In this document: in pieces, positions 1 to 5,113 of the stretch | Layout: each line of letters starts with the position of its first letter | How positions within the stretch are numbered: the stretch's first letter is position 1 | Assembly (NCBI GenBank): GCA_936933955.1 | Contig: CAKZIN010000083.1 | Location: 1-8,013 of the forward strand | Direction of reading: 5' to 3' | Length of the DNA: 8,013 nt | Source of the DNA: an uncultured Sphingopyxis sp. | GTDB lineage: Bacteria > Pseudomonadota > Alphaproteobacteria > Sphingomonadales > Sphingomonadaceae | The notes under the pieces: model-generated | Told to the model about the DNA's origin: nothing | The model's database searches: none | The model's input: only the letters and a program-made list of their open reading frames with translations | Position numbers and translations under genes: made by a program

Positions 1-2
1 AG

Positions 3-818
3 CACCTCGCCCCCGAAGCGCTGGCCTCCCCCCGCCCGCCGGTGTCGCTCGGCGCCGATGCAGCGGCGGATGCGCGCGTGGCGGCGCTGCCCAACGTGCG
101 TGCGGCGCGCTCGCTGGTCGCCAGCGGGCAGAGCCAGCTCGCCGACGAGGCGCTTCGCTATCAGGCACGCATCGGTTCGCCCGCCGACCACAGCGCACTG
201 ATCCGCCAGGCGGCGCAGCTTGGCCTCGCCGAAACGCAATATTGGCTCGCGCACAACGCGCCCTCGGGGGCGCGCCAGCCGCTCGCCGCGCGCTTCCCCA
301 CGCTGCGGGTGGCGCCGGTCGAAGGGTGGCGCATCAGCCCGGCGCTCGCGATGGCGCACACGCTCCAGGAATCGAGCTTCCGCAGCCGCGCGATCAGCCC
401 CGCGGGCGCCGTCGGGCTGATGCAGGTGCGCCCGATCGCGGCGTCGGACATGGGCCGCGCGTCGGGTCGTGATGCGCTGACCGATCCGGCGACCAACCTT
501 TCGTACGGCCAAGGCTATATCGAGCAGCTGCGCGACAGCGGCTTCACCGGCGGGCTGCTGCCCAAGGTGATCGCCGCCTATAATGCGGGCCCGACGCCGG
601 TGACCCGCTGGAACGCAGAGGTGCGCGACGGTGGCGACCCGCTGCTGTGGATCGAATCGCTCCCCTATTGGGAGACGCGCGCCTACGTTGGAATCGTGCT
701 GCGCAACCTGTGGGTGTACGAAAGCGCGATGAACGTGCCCGGCACCAGCCGACTGGAGCTCGCCTCGGGTCGGTGGGCGCGCGTTCCGACCGCGCCGACT
801 CGCCTCGCGCAGCGCTGA
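3..818 (+). CDS. Lytic murein transglycosylase, C-terminal part (5' end outside window)
   Basis: This family cleaves the MurNAc-GlcNAc bond of peptidoglycan in the periplasm, leaving 1,6-anhydro-muropeptides, during wall turnover. The reading frame is open to the left edge, so the gene is partial; 271 residues are visible from the first full codon. A GTG at 42 is an in-frame start candidate, but nothing before it looks like a translation signal, so I treat it as internal. The catalytic domain is clear: a QESSF motif with the catalytic Glu codon at 369-371, GLMQVRP at 414-434 and AYNAGP at 576-593, the three signatures of the Slt70-type (family 1) SLT domain. The roughly 90 residues before it, rich in Ala, Leu and Arg, fit the helical linker domain of soluble Slt enzymes. 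It ends at a TGA followed directly by a hairpin, so it is probably the last gene of its transcript. The family is certain; the exact subfamily and full length are not visible. Confidence 0.9.
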   Translation, partial: HLAPEALASPRPPVSLGADAAADARVAALPNVRAARSLVASGQSQLADEALRYQARIGSPADHSALIRQAAQLGLAETQYWLAHNAPSGARQPLAARFPTLRVAPVEGWRISPALAMAHTLQESSFRSRAISPAGAVGLMQVRPIAASDMGRASGRDALTDPATNLSYGQGYIEQLRDSGFTGGLLPKVIAAYNAGPTPVTRWNAEVRDGGDPLLWIESLPYWETRAYVGIVLRNLWVYESAMNVPGTSRLELASGRWARVPTAPTRLAQR

Positions 819-823
819 TGTCG

Positions 824-848
824 GCGGCGGAAGTGGTCCGCCGCGCTT
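824..848 (+). terminator. Hairpin terminator after the transglycosylase gene
   Basis: GCGGCGGA (824-831) and TCCGCCGC (837-844) form a perfect 8-bp stem with a 5-nt loop, starting 6 nt after the transglycosylase stop codon. Only a short GCTT follows instead of a long T-run, so termination may be weak or partial. The position directly after the gene supports the call. Confidence 0.5.
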
Positions 849-875
849 GACTTCGCCCTCCCCTGCCCGGACGCT
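847..875 (+). promoter_or_regulatory. Weak candidate promoter for the GST-frmA pair
   Basis: TTGACT at 847-852 matches five of six positions of the sigma-70 -35 box. No convincing -10 box lies 16-18 nt downstream (around 869-875). The location, between the hairpin and the GST ribosome binding site, is the main support. The -35 hexamer also overlaps the tail of the terminator hairpin. Confidence 0.25.
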
Positions 876-902
876 TGTCGCCGGCATCGGGGGAGGAGCG
901 GA

Positions 903-1538
903 ATGGCCATCACGCTTTACGATTATCCGCGCGCACCGAGCCCCCGTCGCGCCCGCATCCTCCTCGCCGAGAAGGGCATCGCCCACAGCACGGTGGTCGT
1001 CGACCTAGCCGCAGGCGAGCAGCGCGAGGCGGCGTTCGCGCGGATCAACCCGCGTCTCACCGTCCCCGCGCTGACGCTCGACGATGGTACGACGCTGACC
1101 GACAACGCCGCGATCATCGCCTGGGCCGAGGCTGCGCATCCCGAGCCGCCAATGCTCGGCCGCACGCCGCTTGAGAAGGCGGACGTCGCGAGCTGGAACC
1201 ATCAGCTCGAATTCGAAGCGTTCGGCGCAATTGCGGAGGCGATGCGCAACAGCGCCGCCGCGATGAAGGACCGCGCGCTGCCCGGCCCCGACGACTATCC
1301 GCAAATCCCTGAACTCGCCGTGCGTGGCCGCGCGCGGCTGTCGCAATTTCTCGACCGCTTCGACCGCCACCTCGACGGTCGAGAGTTCGTCGCGACGGAT
1401 GCCTTTACCGTCGCCGACATTACCGCGGTCGTCGCAATCGACTTCGCGCGCGTCGTCGGGGTAAAGCCGGTGGAGACGCATCCCGCGATCCGCGCCTGGC
1501 GCGAACGCCTTGCCTCCCGCCCCAGCCTTTCGCTCTAA
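903..1538 (+). CDS. Glutathione S-transferase family protein
   Basis: This is a 211-residue cytosolic GST-fold protein, the usual length for bacterial GSTs. The N-terminal thioredoxin-like domain (about 1-80) begins ITLYDYPRAPSPRR, with Ser13 where many bacterial GSTs carry the Ser, Cys or Tyr that activates the glutathione thiol. The conserved cis-Pro is Pro55 (TVPAL). At the gamma-glutamyl binding loop the usual Glu-Ser or Asp-Ser is TDN (66-68). The all-helical C-terminal domain carries the N-capping box TVAD (169-172), a hallmark of the fold. The ATG at 903 is chosen because GGAGGAG (892-898) lies just upstream. The gene sits 16 nt before frmA and is probably cotranscribed with it, which suggests a role in glutathione-dependent detoxification. 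The substrate cannot be read from sequence; glutathione conjugation, peroxidase or lyase activity are all possible. Confidence 0.9.
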   Translation: MAITLYDYPRAPSPRRARILLAEKGIAHSTVVVDLAAGEQREAAFARINPRLTVPALTLDDGTTLTDNAAIIAWAEAAHPEPPMLGRTPLEKADVASWNHQLEFEAFGAIAEAMRNSAAAMKDRALPGPDDYPQIPELAVRGRARLSQFLDRFDRHLDGREFVATDAFTVADITAVVAIDFARVVGVKPVETHPAIRAWRERLASRPSLSL

Positions 1539-1554
1539 TTCGGAACCTACGCCC

Positions 1555-2661
1555 ATGAAGACCCGCTCCGCGGTCGCCTTTGCTCCCAAGCAGCCCCTGG
1601 AAATCGTCGAGGTCGACCTCGAAGGCCCGCGCGCCGGCGAGGTGCTGGTGGAGATCATGGCCACCGGCATCTGTCACACTGACAGCTACACGCTCGACGG
1701 GCTCGACAGCGAAGGCCGCTTTCCGGTGATCCTCGGTCACGAAGGCGCGGGCGTGGTGCGCGAGGTCGGCGCGGGCGTCACCAGCGTCGTGCCCGGCGAT
1801 CACGTCATCCCGCTTTACACCCCCGAATGCCGCCAGTGTAAGTCGTGCCTCAGCGGGAAGACGAACCTCTGCACCGCGATCCGCGCGACGCAGGGTCTAG
1901 GGGTGATGCCCGACGGCACCAGCCGTTTCTCCTATCGGGGGGAGATGCTGCACCATTATATGGGATGCTCAACCTTCTCGAACTTCACCGTTCTGCCGGA
2001 GATCGCGGTCGCGAAAATCGACCCGGCCGCGCCGTTCGACAAGGCCTGCTACATCGGCTGCGGGGTGACCACCGGGGTCGGCGCGGTCGTCAACACCGCC
2101 AAGGTCGAACCGGGTGCCAATGTCGTCGTGTTCGGGCTTGGCGGGATCGGGCTCAACGTCATCCAGGGCGCCAAGCTGGTGGGTGCCGGTCGCATCGTCG
2201 GGGTCGACATCAACCCCGCGCGTGAGGAGTGGGGCCGCCGCTTCGGCATGACCGACTTCGTGAACCCGCGTGAGGTCGGCGACGTGGTCGCGCACCTCGT
2301 CGCGTTGCTCGACGGGGGTGCGGACTACAGCTTCGACTGCACCGGCAACACCGACGTCATGCGCCAGGCGCTCGAATGCTGCCACCGCGGCTGGGGGACG
2401 AGTGTGATCATCGGCGTCGCAGAGGCGGGCAAGGAGATCGCGACGAGGCCGTTCCAGCTCGTCACCGGGCGCAACTGGCGCGGGACTGCGTTCGGCGGCG
2501 CCAAGGGGCGGACCGATGTGCCGAAGATCGTCGAATGGTATCTCACTGGCAAGATCGAGATCGACCCGATGATCACCCACGTCATGCCGCTCGAGGAGAT
2601 CAACCGCGCGTTCGACCTGATGCATGCGGGCGAAAGCATCCGCAGCGTCGTTGTCTATTGA
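1555..2661 (+). CDS. frmA: S-(hydroxymethyl)glutathione dehydrogenase / class III alcohol dehydrogenase
   Basis: This cytosolic zinc enzyme oxidises S-hydroxymethylglutathione, the adduct of formaldehyde and glutathione, to S-formylglutathione with NAD; the family also has S-nitrosoglutathione reductase activity. At 368 residues it has the normal length. Catalytic zinc ligands are Cys40 (GICHTD), His62 and Glu63 (GHEGAG) and Cys169 (GCGVTTG). Structural zinc ligands are Cys92, Cys95, Cys98 and Cys106. The Rossmann motif GLGGIG is at 194-199, and Asp218 (VGVDIN) is the expected NAD-selecting acid. The ATG at 1555 is chosen because the product then begins MKTRSAVAF, the family's usual N-terminus. 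An upstream in-frame TTG at 1510 would overlap the GST gene. No strong ribosome binding site precedes the ATG (only GGA near 1542), so translation may be coupled to the GST gene 16 nt upstream. All zinc ligands are present and nothing looks broken. Confidence 0.96.
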   Translation: MKTRSAVAFAPKQPLEIVEVDLEGPRAGEVLVEIMATGICHTDSYTLDGLDSEGRFPVILGHEGAGVVREVGAGVTSVVPGDHVIPLYTPECRQCKSCLSGKTNLCTAIRATQGLGVMPDGTSRFSYRGEMLHHYMGCSTFSNFTVLPEIAVAKIDPAAPFDKACYIGCGVTTGVGAVVNTAKVEPGANVVVFGLGGIGLNVIQGAKLVGAGRIVGVDINPAREEWGRRFGMTDFVNPREVGDVVAHLVALLDGGADYSFDCTGNTDVMRQALECCHRGWGTSVIIGVAEAGKEIATRPFQLVTGRNWRGTAFGGAKGRTDVPKIVEWYLTGKIEIDPMITHVMPLEEINRAFDLMHAGESIRSVVVY

Positions 2662-2734
2662 CGATCCCGCCGCGGATGCGCTCCTCTGTCCGTCACCACG
2701 GCCGAAAGGCTAGCATCATCGCTGCTGGTCGATC

Positions 2735-2753
2735 GCTAATGCTTCGCATCAGC
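2735..2753 (+). other. Small imperfect hairpin after frmA
   Basis: GCTAATGC (2735-2742) pairs with GCATCAGC (2746-2753) across a TTC loop, with one A-C mismatch. No T-run follows, so it is at best a weak transcription stop or an mRNA 3'-end structure in the 180-nt gap between frmA and the VOC gene. Confidence 0.25.
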
Positions 2754-2756
2754 CGA

Positions 2757-2812
2757 AACGTTAACTTATCGCCTGAACTTAGCCTCGCCTTTCGCAACAT
2801 TTGTTAGTTTTA
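2757..2812 (+). promoter_or_regulatory. AT-rich segment with a weak candidate promoter for the VOC gene
   Basis: This stretch is clearly richer in A and T than its surroundings and ends about 30 nt before the VOC gene. The best sigma-70-like pair is CTGAAC (2773-2778) and AACATT (2796-2801), 17 nt apart; neither is a strong match. It suggests the VOC gene has its own promoter in addition to any read-through from frmA. Confidence 0.25.
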
Positions 2813-2841
2813 GGCCCTCAGGCCGCAATGGGAGTGCGTGA

Positions 2842-3219
2842 ATGTACAGCCACATGATGGTCGGTTCGAACGACCTCGATCGCTCGAAAAAATTTTACGA
2901 CGCCGTGTTCAAGGCGATTGGCGGTCGTGAAGGCATCGTCGATCCCAAGGGGCGACTGATGTATCTCCACAATGGCAATGCGTTTCTGGTGACCAAGCCG
3001 ATCGACGGTCAGCCCGCGACGGCTGCCAATGGTGCAACGATCGGCTTTGCAATGGACGGCCCCGAGCAGGCCGACGCGTGGCACAAGGCTGGCCTCGAAG
3101 CCGGCGGCAGCGCGTGTGAAGATCCGCCCGGCGTGCGCGAAAACTCGGGCATGAACATGTATCTTGCCTACCTGCGCGATCCCGACGGGAACAAGCTCTG
3201 CGCGCTGCACCGCATGTGA
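2842..3219 (+). CDS. Small VOC-superfamily (glyoxalase/bleomycin-resistance fold) protein
   Basis: This 125-residue protein has the length of a single VOC subunit, with two beta-alpha-beta-beta-beta modules at about 1-52 and 65-122. The N-terminal SHMMVGSNDLDRSKKFYD and the C-terminal AYLRDPDGNKLCALHR are typical of the superfamily. GGAG at 2831-2834, 7 nt before the ATG, supports the start. VOC proteins include metal-dependent glyoxalase I, dioxygenases and antibiotic-binding proteins. Of the canonical metal ligands only an N-terminal His (His4) is obvious; Cys120 lies where the last Glu is normally found, and no His occupies the start of the second module (ATIGFAM). It may therefore bind a ligand without acting as a glyoxalase I. 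Its position after frmA hints at a role linked to glutathione or aldehyde detoxification, but this is inference and the substrate is unknown. Confidence 0.85.
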   Translation: MYSHMMVGSNDLDRSKKFYDAVFKAIGGREGIVDPKGRLMYLHNGNAFLVTKPIDGQPATAANGATIGFAMDGPEQADAWHKAGLEAGGSACEDPPGVRENSGMNMYLAYLRDPDGNKLCALHRM

Positions 3220-3276
3220 CGAGCGCGGGGTGGGATGGATCGCAGCCCTCAGCCGCGCCCCAGCCCGCCCCACGCA

Positions 3277-3366
3277 CCTCGTCGCCCCGGACTTGATCCG
3301 GGGCCGGGCTCTCAATCCAACCTAGCAAAGCCAGCCCAGTCCCGGATCAGGTCCGGGCCGCCGAGG
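3277..3366. repeat. Inverted pair of REP-like palindromic repeats
   Basis: Two copies of a 26-nt unit lie head to head at 3277-3302 and 3341-3366, matching at 23 of 26 positions when one is reversed. Each contains a self-pairing core: CCCCGGA-CTTGA-TCCGGGG at 3285-3303 and CCCGGA-TCAGG-TCCGGG at 3341-3357. The 38 nt between them would be the loop of a larger cruciform. The pair lies between the convergent VOC and rpmE genes, where it could also act as an extra terminator or mRNA 3'-end stabiliser. The arrangement resembles the BIME (paired REP) elements of other bacteria. A third copy is at 3872-3898. Confidence 0.75.
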
Positions 3367-3380
3367 CGGTGTTTTGCCCA

Positions 3381-3417
3381 CAAGAAAAAGGCCGCGCCCC
3401 AATCGGGAGCGCGGCCT
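3381..3417 (-). terminator. Rho-independent terminator of rpmE (possibly bidirectional)
   Basis: AGGCCGCGC (3389-3397) and GCGCGGCCT (3409-3417) form a perfect 9-bp stem; part of the loop can pair further (CCC with GGG). Read on the minus strand, the stem runs into five or more T residues (the A-run at 3385-3389), a classical intrinsic terminator starting about 25 nt after the rpmE stop. On the plus strand the stem is followed by TGTTT, so it may also stop transcripts arriving from the VOC gene. Confidence 0.9.
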
Positions 3418-3441
3418 GTTTCGAGCCGATGAAGCTGACGA

Positions 3442-3672
3442 TCAGCCCTTCTTGAGGCTGAGCCCACCGAAGCGCTTGTTGAACTTGGCGACCTGACCGC
3501 CCGCGTCGAGCAGGCGCTGGTTGCCACCGGTCCACGCCGGGTGCGCGCTGGGGTCGATGTCGAGCTGAAGCGTGTCGCCTTCCTTGCCCCAGGTGGAGCG
3601 CGTCTCGAACACGGTGCCGTCGGTCAGCTGCACCTTGATCATGTGGTAGTCGGGGTGAAGGTCCTGCTTCAT
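3442..3672 (-). CDS. rpmE: 50S ribosomal protein L31
   Basis: This 76-residue ribosomal protein sits at the central protuberance of the large subunit, where L31 contributes to bridges with the 30S head. The sequence shows the family pattern: N-terminal MKQDLHPDYH, then TDGTVFETRSTWG, DIDPSAHPAWTGG and FNKRFGGL. It contains no cysteine, so it is the zinc-independent form rather than the four-Cys zinc-ribbon type; this is the kind I expect in alphaproteobacteria. The ATG at 3672 is preceded by AGGA (3680-3683 on the minus strand), 7 nt upstream. It appears monocistronic, with its own candidate promoter and leader hairpin upstream, a strong terminator downstream, and 290 nt separating it from fabZ. 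Confidence 0.97.
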   Translation of the reverse strand: MKQDLHPDYHMIKVQLTDGTVFETRSTWGKEGDTLQLDIDPSAHPAWTGGNQRLLDAGGQVAKFNKRFGGLSLKKG

Positions 3673-3692
3673 CTCAAATTCCTACGAAAAGC

Positions 3693-3711
3693 GGCTGGTT
3701 TCCGACCAGCC
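3693..3711 (-). promoter_or_regulatory. Hairpin in the rpmE 5' leader
   Basis: On the minus strand GGCTGGT and ACCAGCC form a perfect 7-bp stem with a 5-nt loop, ending 20 nt before the rpmE start and about 10 nt before its ribosome binding site. L31 mRNA leaders serve as autoregulatory sites in several other bacterial groups. A similar role here is inference from position only. Confidence 0.4.
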
Positions 3712-3724
3712 AAGGTTGGCCGCG

Positions 3725-3753
3725 CGCATAGCGGCGGAACGAGGCACGGGCAA
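3725..3753 (-). promoter_or_regulatory. rpmE: Candidate rpmE promoter
   Basis: On the minus strand, TTGCCC (3748-3753) and TATGCG (3725-3730) are 17 nt apart, a plausible sigma-70 pair with four of six and three of six consensus bases. It would start transcription near 3718, leaving a leader of about 45 nt that includes the 3693-3711 hairpin. Confidence 0.35.
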
Positions 3754-3871
3754 GGGCTAGCGGGCACGACGCTCTGACCAAGCCGGGCCTTCCGGCCTGA
3801 TCGAGCCAACGGTGCGGTTGGGTTCGTCACTCAGGGAAAGCCGAGAAGCCTCAACCTCCCCGATCCGAAAC

Positions 3872-3898
3872 CGTCACCCCGGACTTGATCCGCGGTCC
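3872..3898 (+). repeat. Third REP-like palindromic repeat
   Basis: The segment CCCCGGACTTGATCCGCGG at 3877-3895 differs by one base from the core at 3285-3303, and the CGTC before it is also shared. The mismatch breaks one base pair of the hairpin. It lies in the 290-nt gap between rpmE and fabZ, on the 3' side of fabZ. The rest of that gap holds only the rpmE promoter and leader and a short hairpin (3782-3796); no gene and no clear fabZ terminator are seen. Confidence 0.7.
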
Positions 3899-3962
3899 CC
3901 AGCCAGCGGCGCGGCATGGACGGCAGCGCCTCCCACACCGATCGTGACAAATTTGGGGCCGC

Positions 3963-4430
3963 CTAGGCCGGAGGATCCGCAATCATGGCGGTAAAGCGGG
4001 CCTCGGCCGCAACCTGCCCGTCGATCTCAGCCCGCCCAGAGAATTTGCACACCGCGCGCTTGGCCTGGACGATCTCGGCGTGGAGGTGGAGCAGCACGCC
4101 CGGCTCCACCGGCTTGCGAAACTTCGCATCCTCGATCGCCATGAAATAGACGAGCTTGCCGGCATCGGCGAGGCCCATGCTTTCGATGGCGAGCACCCCC
4201 GCCGCCTGCGCCAGCGCCTCGACGATGAGGACGCCCGGCATGATTGGCCGGCCCGGGAAGTGGCCTGCGAAGAAGGGCTCGTTGATGCTGACTGCCTTCA
4301 CCGCGTGGATGCGCTGGTTCGGGACGATCTCCACCACCCGGTCGACGAGCAGCATCGGATAACGGTGCGGGAGCAGCGCCATCACGCGCCGCACGTCGCA
4401 CGCGCTATCCGATGCCGTCGTCCTCGTCAC
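3963..4430 (-). CDS. fabZ: 3-hydroxyacyl-[acyl-carrier-protein] dehydratase
   Basis: FabZ removes water from 3-hydroxyacyl-ACP to give trans-2-enoyl-ACP in each cycle of type II fatty acid synthesis in the cytosol. The 155-residue product has the hot-dog-fold hallmarks: LPHRYPMLLVDRV (20-32), then FFAGHFPGRPIMPGVLIVEALAQ with catalytic His57 and Glu71. The chosen start is a GTG at 4430, which lies 2 nt after the ompH stop (TGATCGTG) and gives an N-terminus of normal family length. There is no clear ribosome binding site, so translation is probably coupled to ompH. The next in-frame ATG (4382) would cut into the conserved region. In many Gram-negatives fabZ is flanked by lpxD and lpxA; here neither is present. 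Confidence 0.96.
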   Translation of the reverse strand: MTRTTASDSACDVRRVMALLPHRYPMLLVDRVVEIVPNQRIHAVKAVSINEPFFAGHFPGRPIMPGVLIVEALAQAAGVLAIESMGLADAGKLVYFMAIEDAKFRKPVEPGVLLHLHAEIVQAKRAVCKFSGRAEIDGQVAAEARFTAMIADPPA

Positions 4431-4432
4431 GA

Positions 4433-5113
4433 TCAGCGCGTCTGCGGCTGCTGGGCGGGAGCAGTTGCGGGCGCCTGCGGCTGAGTGCCCTGCGCACGCT
4501 GCTGCATCAGCGCACCGGGACGATAGCCCTGCGGCACCGCGATCGACACGGTCGGAACCAGACGATTGAGCTCTGCGGTGATCGCCGTGGTCACGTCGGC
4601 GCTCGGCGCGACATAGAACACTGCCTCGTTGGAAACGATGGCGCCCAGGCCGCGGGCGGTCGCGACTGCCTGCACCGCTTCGCTGAGACGCAGCGACACC
4701 TGCTCGCGCGCATAGGCGTTGGCGAGTTCGAACGGCTGGCTCAGCCGCGCCAGCTCCTGCTGCGCCGCGTTCGCGCGGGTCTGGTATGCCTGTCCGGCAG
4801 CCTGGAGCGCGGCTTCGTTGCGCGGCGTGCGGGCCTGCTCCTGCTGCACCCGCTGACCGAGCGCGTTGACTTCGGTCTGCAGCGCCTGCGCGCGGGTCTG
4901 GTGCTGCTGGATCTGCGTCGCATAGGTCGTGCGGATCTGCGTCACCGCACCCTGGTAGGCGGTCGAACCGGCGACCGCCGCTTCCAGATTGGCGACGCCG
5001 ACGCCGGTCTGAGCGGCAGCCGGACGGCTCTGCGCCAGCGAAGCGGCGGGAACGATGAGCGCGGCGGCGGCGATGCCGACAGCCGCGAGGCGAAGATGCT
5101 TGGAGATGATCAT
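4433..5113 (-). CDS. ompH: OmpH/Skp family periplasmic chaperone
   Basis: Skp-family proteins are trimeric periplasmic chaperones that hold unfolded outer-membrane proteins on their way to the BAM complex. The 226-residue product begins with a signal peptide: Lys/Arg near the N-terminus, a hydrophobic Ala/Leu/Ile stretch (9-24) and a likely signal peptidase I site SLA-QS after residue 27. A segment of about 55-150, rich in Gln, Ala and Arg, fits the long coiled-coil arms. After the domain end (about 190) is a Gln/Pro/Ala-rich tail (204-226), longer than in the 161-residue E. coli Skp. The start ATG overlaps the bamA stop by one base (TGATG), so translation is likely coupled; AGGA lies 11 nt upstream. 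An in-frame extension into bamA up to 5314 is rejected because it would bury the signal peptide. Assignment rests on architecture and context more than on individual residues. Confidence 0.9.
   Translation of the reverse strand: MIISKHLRLAAVGIAAAALIVPAASLAQSRPAAAQTGVGVANLEAAVAGSTAYQGAVTQIRTTYATQIQQHQTRAQALQTEVNALGQRVQQEQARTPRNEAALQAAGQAYQTRANAAQQELARLSQPFELANAYAREQVSLRLSEAVQAVATARGLGAIVSNEAVFYVAPSADVTTAITAELNRLVPTVSIAVPQGYRPGALMQQRAQGTQPQAPATAPAQQPQTR

Noticed and set aside
818..850. A 10-codon frame starting at the TGATG after the transglycosylase
   Set aside because: Too short, and its sequence is the terminator hairpin.
1542..1547. GGAACC before frmA as an EcfG (general stress response) -35 element
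   Set aside because: It lies only 7 nt before the frmA start codon and no CGTT-type -10 follows at the right spacing.
1969..2625. A 218-codon minus-strand frame opposite frmA
   Set aside because: Entirely inside the conserved frmA gene, composition typical of an antisense shadow, no domain seen.
2739..2807. A 22-codon frame in the AT-rich gap before the VOC gene
   Set aside because: No ribosome binding site and no recognisable product; it is the tail of a frame overlapping frmA.
3782..3796. GCCGG-N5-CCGGC hairpin as a terminator
   Set aside because: Stem of only 5 bp with no T-run on either strand; short GC palindromes are common in this composition.
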